Source: Hymenobacter negativus
GTDB lineage: Bacteria; Bacteroidota; Bacteroidia; Cytophagales; Hymenobacteraceae
Direction of reading: 5' to 3'
Length of the DNA stretch: 38,792 nucleotides
Assembly: GCF_017571495.1 (NCBI RefSeq)
Contig: NZ_JAGETZ010000026.1
Span: 1-38,792 of the forward strand
Position 1 is the first letter of the stretch; the number at the start of each line of letters is the position of its first letter. Under the pieces are notes generated by a model, which was given only the letters and a program-made list of their open reading frames with translations, was not told the origin of the DNA and made no database searches. A program made the translations under genes and the position numbers. This document shows, piece by piece, positions 16,695-25,409 of this stretch.

Positions 16695-17708
16695 ATGCCT
16701 GCCTACGTCAACAGCATTCACTGCATCAGCCCCTACCAAGCGGCCGGCGCGACCCATGCCGGTGCCTTTATCGCTCCAGACCCGGTATACACAGAAGTCC
16801 TCAGTCCCAGTGAGCTGCGCCGGACTCCCCGGCTGGTAAAGATGGGGCTCTACGCGGCCGCCCGCTGCCTGGCCGATGCCGGCCTCGATAGTGTGGATGC
16901 CATCGTGGTGGGGTCGGGCCTGGGCAGCTTCGATGGGTTCGAGAAGTTTGAAAATGCCTTGCTGGAACAGGCCGAAGAAACCCTGGCCCCCACCTCCTTT
17001 ATCCAGTCGCTGGACAATGCCGTGGCGGGGCAGCTGGCCCTCAAGCTGGAGTGCTACGGCTACAATATGACCTATACGCACCGGGGCTTCTCCTTCGAAA
17101 CGGCCCTGCTCGATGGCCTGCTGCTGCTGGCCGAAACCGACGGCCCGACCAACGTGCTGGTGGGCGGGCTGGATGAAACCACGCCCACCTACGCCCAGCT
17201 GCTGCAACGGGGCGGCCACCTCAAAAGCCCGGCCGAGGCGGGCCGGGTCGAGCTGAGCCACTCGCCCGGCGTGCAGCCCGGCGAAGGGGCCACGTTCCTG
17301 GTGCTGTCGTCGGTGCGCCAGCCCAGTACCCTGGCGGCGGTGCGGGCCGTGCGCACGGTGTTCAGCCCCCGCACGGCCCTCGAAGTAGAGCACGCCCTCA
17401 CTGCCCTGCTGCACGAGCAGCACCTGGCCCCCGGCGACCTCGACCTAGTGCTGCTGGGCAACGGTGGCGACAACGCGCAGGACCAGAAGCTGCGCACAGT
17501 GGAAGCTTCGCTGCCCGGAATTCCACGTGAATACTTCAAAAACTACTGCGGAGAATACCACACGGCGGCTGCTTTTGCGGTGTGGCTGGGCGTGCAGCGC
17601 CTGTCGTCCTCGGGGGCGGCCCCGGGGGCGTGCGCCCCAAAGACCTGTCTCATCATCAACCAGTACCGCGATGTCAACTACAGCATTATTCTCCTCACCC
17701 GGGACTGA
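16695..17708 (+). CDS. KS-like chain-length-factor protein, Cys replaced
   Basis: A 337-residue ketosynthase homologue from ATG 16695. At the position of the nucleophile (usually TACASS) it reads YTHRGFSFETALLDG (127-141), with Gly131 where Cys is expected. The C-terminal histidine motifs are also altered (LLGNGGDN and NYCGEYHTAAAF). This pattern fits the KS-beta/chain-length factor of an aryl-polyene KS heterodimer, a non-condensing partner that shapes the tunnel. It lies 19 bases after the active KS. It ends inside the start of the next gene. Confidence 0.87.
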   Translation: MPAYVNSIHCISPYQAAGATHAGAFIAPDPVYTEVLSPSELRRTPRLVKMGLYAAARCLADAGLDSVDAIVVGSGLGSFDGFEKFENALLEQAEETLAPTSFIQSLDNAVAGQLALKLECYGYNMTYTHRGFSFETALLDGLLLLAETDGPTNVLVGGLDETTPTYAQLLQRGGHLKSPAEAGRVELSHSPGVQPGEGATFLVLSSVRQPSTLAAVRAVRTVFSPRTALEVEHALTALLHEQHLAPGDLDLVLLGNGGDNAQDQKLRTVEASLPGIPREYFKNYCGEYHTAAAFAVWLGVQRLSSSGAAPGACAPKTCLIINQYRDVNYSIILLTRD

Positions 17709-18252
17709 GCCGGCCGCTGGCCTGCCCACCGCGCCGTGCCTGCTGCCCGCTTGGGCCGCCCGGCCCCTGGTAATAGCGGCCGAGGTAGAAGCCTACATTC
17801 CCCAGCAATACCCCTTTGCCCTGGTTGATACGCTTTACCACTGCCAGCCGGGCGAAGCCTGGGCGGGGCTGCGCGTAAGCCCCGACAACCTGCTGGTGCA
17901 GAACGGCTACCTCAGCGAGGCCGGCATCCTGGAGAGCATGGCGCAGGCCGTGGCCCTAAAGGCGGGCTACGAGGCCCAGGACCAGGCCGCGTCCCCGCGC
18001 GTGGGGTTTATCGCGGCGCTCAAGCAGGTGCATTTGCATGCGCTGGTGCCGGTGGGCGCGACGCTGGTTACCCACGTTCGCATTGTGCTGCAGGCCCTGG
18101 ACGTGCTGGTGGTGCGGACCACCAGCGGCTACGACACCACCCTGGTGGCCGATGGCGAAATGCGCCTGTTTCTGGAGCCGGAGCCTGCGCTGGACGTGGC
18201 CATTAAAGCATTGTTTCACGCTGATGTTCCCGCCGACCATGCGCACTGCTAA
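17671..18252 (+). CDS. Hot-dog dehydratase subunit with Glu but no catalytic His
   Basis: A 193-residue protein; ATG 17671 overlaps the previous gene by 38 bases and a later start is possible. IPQQYPFALVDTLYHC (residues 43-58) is the FabZ-type HRYPFLLVDRV block. The next block, NLLVQNGYLSEAGILESMAQ, keeps the catalytic acid Glu88 but lacks the GHFPG motif that supplies the catalytic His in FabZ. The next gene encodes the complementary half (His present, acid missing). The two likely form a heterodimeric 3-hydroxyacyl-ACP dehydratase like the ApeI/ApeP pair of aryl-polyene systems. Alone it should be inactive. Confidence 0.82.
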   Translation: MSTTALFSSPGTEPAAGLPTAPCLLPAWAARPLVIAAEVEAYIPQQYPFALVDTLYHCQPGEAWAGLRVSPDNLLVQNGYLSEAGILESMAQAVALKAGYEAQDQAASPRVGFIAALKQVHLHALVPVGATLVTHVRIVLQALDVLVVRTTSGYDTTLVADGEMRLFLEPEPALDVAIKALFHADVPADHAHC

Positions 18253-18628
18253 TCATCTCTTGCTGGGCTCCTTCTTCACGGTGGCAACGCAGGCATACGA
18301 GCCCAACCGGCTGCAGCTGCAAGTGCAGATTAATGCCCACCATGCCTTGTTCAAGGGGCATTTCCCTGGCCGGCCAGTGGTGCCCGGGGTGTGCGTACTC
18401 GCCATGATTAAGGACGTGCTTCAGCAGCACTTGGCCAAAGACCTGCTGTTGCGCACCTGTACCAGCAGCAAATTCCTTCGTCCCATCGACCCGCTGCTGA
18501 TGCCCAATCTGGACCTGCGGATAGACTATACCCGCCGCGAATTCCTGCTGGATTTTGTGGCCAGTGTGCAGCACCAGCAGCAAGTACTCTGCCGGGTGGC
18601 GGGGTGTTTCCAAACCGATTTTCTTTAG
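18239..18628 (+). CDS. Hot-dog dehydratase subunit with His but no catalytic acid
   Basis: A 129-residue FabZ/FabA-like protein from ATG 18239, overlapping the preceding stop by 14 bases. It contains ALFKGHFPGRPVVPGVCVLA, with the catalytic His at residue 41. The acid expected 14 residues later (Glu in FabZ, Asp in FabA) is Ala55. FabZ active sites take His and acid from opposite subunits, so pairing with the upstream protein could rebuild one complete site. It would generate trans double bonds of the polyene after ketoreduction. Confidence 0.85.
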   Translation: MRTANHLLLGSFFTVATQAYEPNRLQLQVQINAHHALFKGHFPGRPVVPGVCVLAMIKDVLQQHLAKDLLLRTCTSSKFLRPIDPLLMPNLDLRIDYTRREFLLDFVASVQHQQQVLCRVAGCFQTDFL

Positions 18629-18743
18629 GGCCACCGCCCTTTCGGGTTCTGCCGCGCGGCGGCAACAACACCTGCCTACGCGCAGCCAGGATTACTATGC
18701 CCGCCGGTTTCTTCTCTTCCTCAATACTAATAGCCCGAATCCC

Positions 18744-20039
18744 ATGTTTATTCCAGCCATCGAGTTGCAGTCCAGTGCCGAGATTAAGGCTTTTCAAGAA
18801 GGCAAGCTGCAGGAGCTGCTCCAATACCTGGCGGCGCATTCGCCCTTCTACCAGCGCAGCTTTGCGCAAGCTGGTATTCGCATCCAGGACGTGCAGCGGC
18901 TGGAAGACCTGGTCCAGCTACCCGTCACTACCAAGCACGACCTGCACCGCCACCCCACCGATTTTCTGTGCGTGGCACCGCACCGCATTGCCGACTACGT
19001 GTGCACATCGGGTACGCTGGGGCAGCCCGTCACCTTCGGCCTGACCGATAAGGACCTCGACCGGCTGGCGTACAACGAGTACCTATCGTTGGGATGCGCC
19101 GGCGGCGGCCCCGGCGAGCTATATCAGCTCACGACGACCATCGACAAGCGCTTTATGGCGGGCCTGGCCTACTTCCTGGGGGCCCGGCGCCTCGGGGCAG
19201 GCATCATCCGGGTGGGCAGCGGCGTCCCGGAAATGCAATGGGACACCATCAACCGCCTGAAGCCCACCGCTATTATTGCGGTGCCGAGCTTCATCCTCAA
19301 GCTGATTGAGTACGCTGAAGAACACCACATCGACTACACGGCCAGTAGCGTGCGCAAGGTTATCTGCATTGGGGAAAATATTCGCAATGCTGATTTCTCC
19401 CTCAATATCCTGGGCCAGCGCATTTGCAGCAAGTGGAATCTGGCGCTGCATTCTACCTATGCCTCAACGGAAATGGGCACTTCCTTTACCGAGTGCGGGG
19501 CGGGCCAGGGCGGTCACCACCACCCGGAGCTGTTGATTGTGGAAGTGCTGGATTCCCAAAACCATCCCGTGGCCGACGGCCAAGTAGGTGAGCTAGCCAT
19601 TACCACACTAGGCGTCGAGGGTATGCCGCTGCTACGCTTCAAAACCGGCGATGTTTGTGCCGCGCACCGCACGCCCTGTGCCTGTGGCCGCACCACCACC
19701 CGGCTGAGCCCCATTCTTGGGCGCAAGCAGCACTTGGTGAAGTACCGGGGCACCACGCTCTACCCCCAGCTCATCCACGATGCACTGCACGAGGTGCCGT
19801 TTGTCAAGAACTTCCAGGTGGAGAGCTATACCAACGACATTGGCACCGACGAACTCCTGCTGCACATTGGCTGCAATGAGCTGTCGGAACACGCCAAGGC
19901 GCACTTACGGGAGCACCTACGGGCCAAGCTGCGCGTTGCGCCTACCCTGGTTTTCAAGCCGGTAGCTGAAGTTCATAGCCTGTTGTTCGCTGGCGACAGC
20001 CGCAAGCCCCGCACCTTTCTGGACCGGCGCGCGGCCTAG
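18744..20039 (+). CDS. PaaK-like acyl-CoA/ACP ligase (probable coumarate activation)
   Basis: A 431-residue adenylate-forming enzyme of the phenylacetate-CoA ligase type, starting at ATG 18744. It has the ATP-binding CTSGTLGQPVTFGLT near residue 90, YASTEMGTSFTEC near 233, LLRFKTGDVC with CACGRTTTRLSPILGR near 300, and a C-terminal ligase domain. PaaK relatives activate aryl acids as adenylates. Given the tyrosine ammonia-lyase at the head of the operon, 4-coumarate is the most likely substrate, loaded onto CoA or the local ACP. It is the last gene of the polyene operon. Confidence 0.88.
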   Translation: MFIPAIELQSSAEIKAFQEGKLQELLQYLAAHSPFYQRSFAQAGIRIQDVQRLEDLVQLPVTTKHDLHRHPTDFLCVAPHRIADYVCTSGTLGQPVTFGLTDKDLDRLAYNEYLSLGCAGGGPGELYQLTTTIDKRFMAGLAYFLGARRLGAGIIRVGSGVPEMQWDTINRLKPTAIIAVPSFILKLIEYAEEHHIDYTASSVRKVICIGENIRNADFSLNILGQRICSKWNLALHSTYASTEMGTSFTECGAGQGGHHHPELLIVEVLDSQNHPVADGQVGELAITTLGVEGMPLLRFKTGDVCAAHRTPCACGRTTTRLSPILGRKQHLVKYRGTTLYPQLIHDALHEVPFVKNFQVESYTNDIGTDELLLHIGCNELSEHAKAHLREHLRAKLRVAPTLVFKPVAEVHSLLFAGDSRKPRTFLDRRAA

Positions 20040-20278
20040 GCCCACCGGGCCGGTTTCGCGGCGCTGGCCCACCAGCCACCAACCTAAACAGGCGGCTAAA
20101 CGCCCGGCTAATACCGGGAATCCGTGGGTTGGTGTAATAAATTATTTATCGGCGACCCGCCTCCCCAATTTTCCATCATCAACAACGGCAACAAACACTG
20201 GCCCAGTCTTAAAGCCACTTCGTTGCCCGCCGTTTTCGCCGCTACCCGCGCCGTCTACCCGCCTAAATTTTTGTTCCT

Positions 20279-22471
20279 ATGAAGCCACATTTCCTCTTTG
20301 CCAGCACCATCGGCCTGGTGGCCCTGACCAGCGGCGCGGCCTTCGGCCAAAGCAAAATCGTCGGAGTCGTAACCGATAACAATGCCAAGCCCCTCGCCAA
20401 CGTGGCCGTGAGCCTGGAGGGTAGCTACGACGGCACGGTTACCGGACGGGATGGCTCGTTCTCCTTCTCCACGACGGAAGTCGGACCACAGGTGCTGATA
20501 TCGAAAATTGAAGGCTACCAAGATGTTGTTCAACCGATTGAGATTAAGGATTCAACCTCGACCGTCAACTGCAAAGTGATGTTTGCGGTGAAGTCGATGG
20601 GCCTGGGCAACGTAACGGTGACGGCCAAGAAGTTTGACAGCGAGGACAAGAACAAAGCCATCGCTTTCTCTTCGACCGATGTGCTGACGACGGCCACCGA
20701 CGGCAACGTTATCTCGGCCCTCAAAACCCTGCCGGGGGCCCAGCAAGTGGGCGAAAGCAGCGGCCTGTTTGTGCGGGGTGGGACGGGCACCGAAAGCAAG
20801 ATGTTTATCGATGGCCTGCTGGTCAACAACTTCACATACAGCAGCCCCGCCAACCAAGCTTCGCGCAGCCGGTTTGCCCCCGGCCTGTTCAAAGGGTCAT
20901 TTTTCAGCAGCGGCGGCTACTCGGCTCTCTACGGACAAGCCCTGTCGGCTGCGCTCATCCTGGAAACGGAGAACATGCCGAGCAAGAGCAACGCCGACTT
21001 CGGCATCTCGCCCATCTCGGTAGAAGGGGGCATTCAGTTGCTGTCGAGAAGTAAAACCACCCTGGTGGGCTTCTTCGCCAAATACACCGACCTGAACCTG
21101 ATGTTCAACCTAGTGAAGCCGAACCTGGATTTCACTACCGCGCCGAAATACCTGGACGCCAGCTTTTTTGTAAAGCAGAAGGTAGCGGATAAAGGGATGC
21201 TGAAATTATATAGTAGCATTGGGAAAAGCACCGTAGGCTTGCAGCAGCCCGATGCCGACTACGTGACGGCCACCGACCACGTAAGCCTGCGCAACACCAA
21301 CCTCTACAACAACCTGACCTACACCCAGTCCCTCGCCAGAGGATGGAATTTTTATATAGGCTCGGCTTTTAATTACAACTTGGACCGCTTTAGCCTGGCC
21401 TTGCAGCCCGTCGGCGAGCAGCATTCCGTCTACGACTCGCTGAGCCGCGACAACGTTTCCATGCTCCAGCTCCGCAGCGTGCTTTCGAAGCGGGTGCTCA
21501 ACAACGGCCGGTTGCAGTGGGGCGGCGAAATCATCCGCTCCGGCGAGGGGTTTGCGTCGGACCGCACCAGCCTGGGCCAGGTTGAGGATACCTACAGCGC
21601 CGGGTTTGTGGAGCTGGAAACGGCCCTCACCGAAAACCTGTCGGGCCGTGTGGGCGCTCGCCTCGAAAACAGTACCCTGCTGGATGCGGCCAAGCTGGCA
21701 CCGCGCACCTCGCTCAACTACACCTTTGCCAACAAGGCCCAGCTCCTGGCTTCCTACGGGATGTTCTATCAGAAGCCGGAAAAGTATTACCTGCTACGGG
21801 AGTCGGACTTGCAGTTTAGCCGGGCCGACCACTACATCCTCACCTACCAGAAGATTGATAATTACCGCACCTTCCGGACGGAACTGTACTACAAGCAGTA
21901 CCGCGACCTCATCAAGACCGTGCCGCAGATATCCAATAACGGCTACGGTTATGCTCAGGGCCTAGAAGTATTCTGGCGCGACAAGAAAACGGTGCGGGGG
22001 CTCGACTATTGGGTGAGCTACTCCTACCTCGATACGAAGCGAAACTATTTGGACTATGCCTTTGCGGTGCAACCCAGCTTTGCGGCCAAGCATACCCTCT
22101 CAGTTGTCGCCAAGCGGTTTTTCCCCGCCAAGCGGCTCAACCTCAGCGCTACCTACACCTTCGCCACCGGCCGTCCTTACTATAATCCAAATCTATCGGC
22201 GGAAAGGTTTATGGAGGACCGCACCATCAATTTCAATAACGTGGGCCTGAGTATCTGCTACCTACCCAAGATTGCCAAGTCCTTCTCCGTTATCGCCCTG
22301 ACCTTCAGCAATGTGCTAGGCAACAAGCAAGTGTTTGGGTACAACTACTCCCGTCTCGACCCTTCCCAGCGCACGGCCATCACCCCGACCAACAATCCCT
22401 TCGTGTTCCTGGGTCTATTCATGAATTTCGGCGTCGACCGGACCAGTGATGTGATTGACAAAAATCTTTAA
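20279..22471 (+). CDS. TonB-dependent receptor with carboxypeptidase-like N-domain
   Basis: A 730-residue outer-membrane protein. A signal peptide (MKPHFLFASTIGLVALTSGA, cleaved after AFGQ) precedes a CarboxypepD_reg-like beta domain (about 25-95: GVVTDNNAKPLANVAVSLEG). The plug (LKTLPGAQQVGESSGLFVRG, then DGLLVN) is followed by a beta-barrel ending in LFMNFGVDRTSDVIDKNL. It starts 239 bases after the polyene operon and is followed by a secreted helical protein. Such receptors import ligands using TonB energy; here the ligand could be the cluster product or a metal complex. It is shorter than SusC-type receptors, and no SusD partner is present. Confidence 0.9.
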   Translation: MKPHFLFASTIGLVALTSGAAFGQSKIVGVVTDNNAKPLANVAVSLEGSYDGTVTGRDGSFSFSTTEVGPQVLISKIEGYQDVVQPIEIKDSTSTVNCKVMFAVKSMGLGNVTVTAKKFDSEDKNKAIAFSSTDVLTTATDGNVISALKTLPGAQQVGESSGLFVRGGTGTESKMFIDGLLVNNFTYSSPANQASRSRFAPGLFKGSFFSSGGYSALYGQALSAALILETENMPSKSNADFGISPISVEGGIQLLSRSKTTLVGFFAKYTDLNLMFNLVKPNLDFTTAPKYLDASFFVKQKVADKGMLKLYSSIGKSTVGLQQPDADYVTATDHVSLRNTNLYNNLTYTQSLARGWNFYIGSAFNYNLDRFSLALQPVGEQHSVYDSLSRDNVSMLQLRSVLSKRVLNNGRLQWGGEIIRSGEGFASDRTSLGQVEDTYSAGFVELETALTENLSGRVGARLENSTLLDAAKLAPRTSLNYTFANKAQLLASYGMFYQKPEKYYLLRESDLQFSRADHYILTYQKIDNYRTFRTELYYKQYRDLIKTVPQISNNGYGYAQGLEVFWRDKKTVRGLDYWVSYSYLDTKRNYLDYAFAVQPSFAAKHTLSVVAKRFFPAKRLNLSATYTFATGRPYYNPNLSAERFMEDRTINFNNVGLSICYLPKIAKSFSVIALTFSNVLGNKQVFGYNYSRLDPSQRTAITPTNNPFVFLGLFMNFGVDRTSDVIDKNL

Positions 22472-22512
22472 TCCTTTTCTCAAAAAAACTCTCAAAAAAA
22501 GCACCTAAAGTT

Positions 22513-23169
22513 ATGAAAAAGACCTTTTTGTTTTTATCTTTGTGCAGTGGCACAGCAAGTTACGCTCAGTCGAGCAAGTACCATAAAGCCATCGAACAGA
22601 ATCTGGTACTGCTGGATACTGTGAAGACTGAAGCTGGCTACCGCAAGGTGGGCTCCACGTTCGAGCGCATCGCCACGGCCGAGAAGACCCAGTGGCTCGC
22701 CTACTACTACGCCAGCTACTGTGCCATTCGGGCCGTACGCTTCGAGCGCGACCTCAACATGATTGACGCCCGCCTCGACCAGGCCGAAATCCTGACCCAC
22801 CAGGCCAGCACCCTGAGCCCCAACAATTCGGAAATCTACTGCCTGAATGCACTCATCGCCTTCTACCGCATCAATGTGGATTTCATGGCCCGCGGTCCCG
22901 AGTACAGCGCCATTGCCAACGAGGCGCTGCACAAAGCCAAAATTCTCGACCCTTCCAACCCCCGCGCCTACCTGCTACTTGGGGAAAGCAAATACTCTAC
23001 GCCCGAACAATTCGGAGGTGATAAAAAACTTGGCTGTCAGCTGTTTGACAAAGCATTCACCTTGTTCAATGAGGCACCGGCAACGGGTATTGCACCGCAC
23101 TGGGGTAAGGCTGATGTAGCCCGCTACCAGAGCCTTTGCCAATCGCAGGCTTCGGCCGCTACCAAATAA
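22513..23169 (+). CDS. Secreted TPR-like helical protein
   Basis: A 218-residue protein with a clear signal peptide (MKKTFLFLSLCSGTASYAQ). The mature part is all-helical with TPR-like spacing, for example AEILTHQASTLSPNNSEIYC and ALHKAKILDPSNPRAYLLLG. The AQ/SS cleavage site has no lipobox Cys, so it is probably periplasmic. It begins 42 bases after the TonB receptor stop and is likely co-transcribed. It may support the receptor or bind the product; its function is unknown. Confidence 0.8.
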   Translation: MKKTFLFLSLCSGTASYAQSSKYHKAIEQNLVLLDTVKTEAGYRKVGSTFERIATAEKTQWLAYYYASYCAIRAVRFERDLNMIDARLDQAEILTHQASTLSPNNSEIYCLNALIAFYRINVDFMARGPEYSAIANEALHKAKILDPSNPRAYLLLGESKYSTPEQFGGDKKLGCQLFDKAFTLFNEAPATGIAPHWGKADVARYQSLCQSQASAATK

Positions 23170-23448
23170 GTTTTCAGGCTGCCGCACTATCGCCGGCCCA
23201 ACTACGCCAGAGCGTAAGGCCAGCAAGCCGCTTTGCGGATTACGCCCTGCCCCACCGCACCAGGCGGCTATCCTGGATGCTTGGCCTACTGCTGGCCCGG
23301 CTGGTCAAACGACCGCAAACCATCATAAAGCAACCACTTCCAGCGGGTACAGCACCAACGCGCCCGGCCACTGGATAGCAACTCATCAATACGGGGCCGC
23401 TGAAAACCGTTTAGAGTAAGCACCAATCCATCTTTTTCATTTTTTATT

Positions 23449-23604
23449 ATGTCTTACCCAACCACTACTCCCCAAATCGAGAACCAGAACGAGCAAGAAC
23501 TCACCAACGGCCTGTTCGTGATTGAGCTGGAAGAGCGCCTGGAAATGGTACAAGCTGCCGCCGCCGACGTGGTAATCAGCTGCTGCCTCGACAGCGCGGC
23601 CTAA
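23449..23604 (+). CDS. RiPP precursor peptide A, SCCLD type
   Basis: A 51-residue peptide. The polar N-terminus (MSYPTTTPQIENQNEQ) is followed by the amphipathic acidic segment LTNGLFVIELEERLEM (18-33), which looks like a leader recognised by modification enzymes. Then come an Ala-rich linker (VQAAAA) and the C-terminal DVVISCCLDSAA with Cys45, Cys46, Ser44, Ser49 and Asp48. It is duplicated as peptide B 243 bases downstream, with 38 of 44 shared residues identical. The next genes encode an RRE-bearing M50 protease, an acyltransferase and an ATP-grasp ligase, the usual setting of a RiPP precursor. I recognise no named family. The modification is not predictable from sequence; ATP-grasp macrocyclisation through Asp48, Cys acylation or thioether formation are options. 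Confidence 0.82.
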   Translation: MSYPTTTPQIENQNEQELTNGLFVIELEERLEMVQAAAADVVISCCLDSAA

Positions 23605-23691
23605 TCATCGGCCGGCTAACCGCTAATGAATCATACGGGGTCGCTGAAAACCGTCTAGAGTAAGCAAAAATCCACTTTTTTCTTTTTTATC

Positions 23692-23838
23692 ATGTCCGTC
23701 AACACCACTACTCCCCACATCGAAAACGAGAACGAGCAAGAGCTCACCAACGGCCTGTTCGTCGTTGAGCTGGAAGAGCGCCTGGAAATGGTGCAAGCCG
23801 CTGCCGCTGAAATCGTGGTGAGCTGCTGCCTCGACTAA
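23692..23838 (+). CDS. RiPP precursor peptide B, SCCLD type
   Basis: A 48-residue paralogue of peptide A with leader LTNGLFVVELEERLEM and C-terminus EIVVSCCLD. The six substitutions over the 44 shared residues (Q/H, Q/E, I/V, D/E, V/I, I/V) are all mild, and the final SAA of peptide A is missing. The LEERLEM block and SCCLD are fully conserved, as expected of recognition and core residues. It has its own copy of the untranslated leader. An inverted repeat at 23865-23976 separates it from the protease gene, which may let the precursor be made in excess. Confidence 0.82.
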   Translation: MSVNTTTPHIENENEQELTNGLFVVELEERLEMVQAAAAEIVVSCCLD

Positions 23839-23864
23839 GTGCCGCGCAGCGGTACCCCGCGCTA

Positions 23865-23976
23865 GAAAGCAATAGGGGGAGTGAAGCCCGAGTAGTTGTC
23901 CGACCCAGTGGCAGTAGGCCACCTATGCCAACCAACATCTTGCGCAACACCGCGCCTAACTCCCCCCTATTCTTTC
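23865..23976. promoter_or_regulatory. Inverted repeat between precursors and maturation genes
   Basis: GAAAGCAATAGGGGGAGT (23865-23882) can pair with ACTCCCCCCTATTCTTTC (23959-23976), apart from a one-base bulge on each arm. The 76-base interior contains a smaller hairpin, GTGG-N7-CCAC. The position suits a partial terminator or RNA-processing structure that lowers expression of the downstream enzymes relative to the precursors. No protein-coding ORF is evident here. Confidence 0.5.
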
Positions 23977-24037
23977 TGTGCAGCATGACTGAATGTAAGG
24001 CAGACACCGAAAAATCAATACCAACTGAACAGTAAAC

Positions 24038-25324
24038 ATGGAACATATCGACGAAGCGCGCCTGAGCTCGCTAAAGGTGGTGCAAGTATCGGCTGATACG
24101 TTTGCCCTGGAGTGTAATGACAAATTATACTACATTGGGGAAGTACTGTTCAGAATCATTGAACTCCTGAAAGCAGGCAAAGAATTCGCTGAAATTCAAG
24201 AGTATGTAGCGACCAAGCACCGCCTGGTGCTGTCGCGCGAGAAGTTTGATGAAATCATCAATAGCACGCTCGAAAAAGTTCTGACGCCGGTGCCCGCCGC
24301 CGACGCAGCCAAGCCCCAAGCTTACGTGTACGGGCAAGTAACCCTGATTGCAGAAACCAAGCTGGCACAACTGACGCGGCGTTTGGAATTCCTGTTTCAC
24401 AAGCCTGTTGTGGTTGCGCTGCTGGCGCTGTCGCTGCTGGTTTCGGGTGGTGCCCTGTTGGCATTGCACCGCACCCATTTGTTGTTTACCACCATTTCGC
24501 CCACGCATAGCGTGGCCGTAGTGCTGGGCTCCTATGTATTTTTTGCCCTTGTGGGGTTGTTTCACGAGTTGGGCCACGCCACTGCGGCGGCCCGCTACAA
24601 GATTACCCCGAAAGAAGTTGGCTTTGGCTTCTACCTGGTACTGCCGGTGTTGTACACCGACATTAGCAAGGTCTGGATGCTGGACAAGCATAAGCGTATC
24701 CTGGTGAACCTGGCGGGAATCTACTTCCAGCTGCTGGTTAACCTGGTGCTTTGCTCAGCCTACCTGATTAGTCTTCTCTGGGGCCATTCGGCCACCTATC
24801 TTATTATCTCTTTTCTGCTGGCCAACGCTACCCTGGCCTTGTATTCGCTCAATCCCTTCTTCCGCAACGACGGCTACTGGGTATGTAGTGATTACTTCTC
24901 CCTGCCCAACCTTTCGGCAGCCGCTGAAACCTACCCGCGCAAATGCTGGGACTACCTGCGCAGCAAGGGCCAAACCGCTTTCCGAGCGCCGGGCGCCACG
25001 CTCAAAAACGAACTACTCCTGCTGGGCTACACCGTGGGCCGCATGAGCCTCATATCCTGGCTGTCGTACCTGGGCTACTCCGGCTTCTACCACAGCGTGC
25101 AGGAAACCATCCAGCGCGTCAACCAAGAAGGCCGGTTTGCTACTGAAAGTGCCTTCGAGCATGTACTATACTTACTGAAGGTAGTACTGTTCTGCACGTT
25201 ATTCATCGTGCTAGCCTACCGCTCGCTCAAGCCTCCGGTGTTGCGCTTGCTCACCCGGCTGGGCTGGTTGACCTCGGCTGCTGGCCCCGAAGCCGTGCCA
25301 GCGGCAATGGTAGCATCGTCCTGA
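24038..25324 (+). CDS. M50-type membrane metalloprotease with PqqD-like N-domain
   Basis: A 428-residue protein. Residues about 10-85 resemble the PqqD-type peptide-recognition fold (TFALECNDKLYYIGEVLFRI, then FAEIQEYVATKHRLVLSREK). The rest is a polytopic membrane protein with the zinc-protease motif HELGH at 176-180 and a second motif NPFFRNDGYW (272-281) providing the third ligand Asp278. This resembles the YydH/peptide zinc-metalloprotease group found in RiPP loci, which is proposed to remove leaders or process peptides at the membrane. All metal ligands are intact. It is the first enzyme gene after the precursors and is the best candidate for leader recognition and cleavage. Confidence 0.88.
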   Translation: MEHIDEARLSSLKVVQVSADTFALECNDKLYYIGEVLFRIIELLKAGKEFAEIQEYVATKHRLVLSREKFDEIINSTLEKVLTPVPAADAAKPQAYVYGQVTLIAETKLAQLTRRLEFLFHKPVVVALLALSLLVSGGALLALHRTHLLFTTISPTHSVAVVLGSYVFFALVGLFHELGHATAAARYKITPKEVGFGFYLVLPVLYTDISKVWMLDKHKRILVNLAGIYFQLLVNLVLCSAYLISLLWGHSATYLIISFLLANATLALYSLNPFFRNDGYWVCSDYFSLPNLSAAAETYPRKCWDYLRSKGQTAFRAPGATLKNELLLLGYTVGRMSLISWLSYLGYSGFYHSVQETIQRVNQEGRFATESAFEHVLYLLKVVLFCTLFIVLAYRSLKPPVLRLLTRLGWLTSAAGPEAVPAAMVASS

Positions 25325-25409
25325 TTCCGAGCCGGAACTTCACCGGCACTAAGGGCGGCTTTCACATCGCCCTCTCCTTTTCCTCACTCTCTGGAAGCAA
25401 TTTATCCCC

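Larger units (their letters stand above)
23387..23838 (+). repeat. Tandem duplication covering 5' leader and precursor gene
   Basis: Two units of about 244 bases, beginning near 23387 and 23631, each hold the same upstream sequence and a precursor ORF. The shared upstream part runs from ATACGGGG through CGCTGAAAACCGT and TAGAGTAAGCA, a pyrimidine-rich stretch, and the ATG. Start codons are 243 bases apart. The duplication includes the untranslated leader, suggesting it is functional. Confidence 0.85.

Noticed and set aside
23387..23838. CRISPR-like or simple tandem repeat interpretation of the duplicated block
   Set aside because: Only two units of about 244 bases, each with a full coding frame and conservative substitutions; this is a gene duplication.
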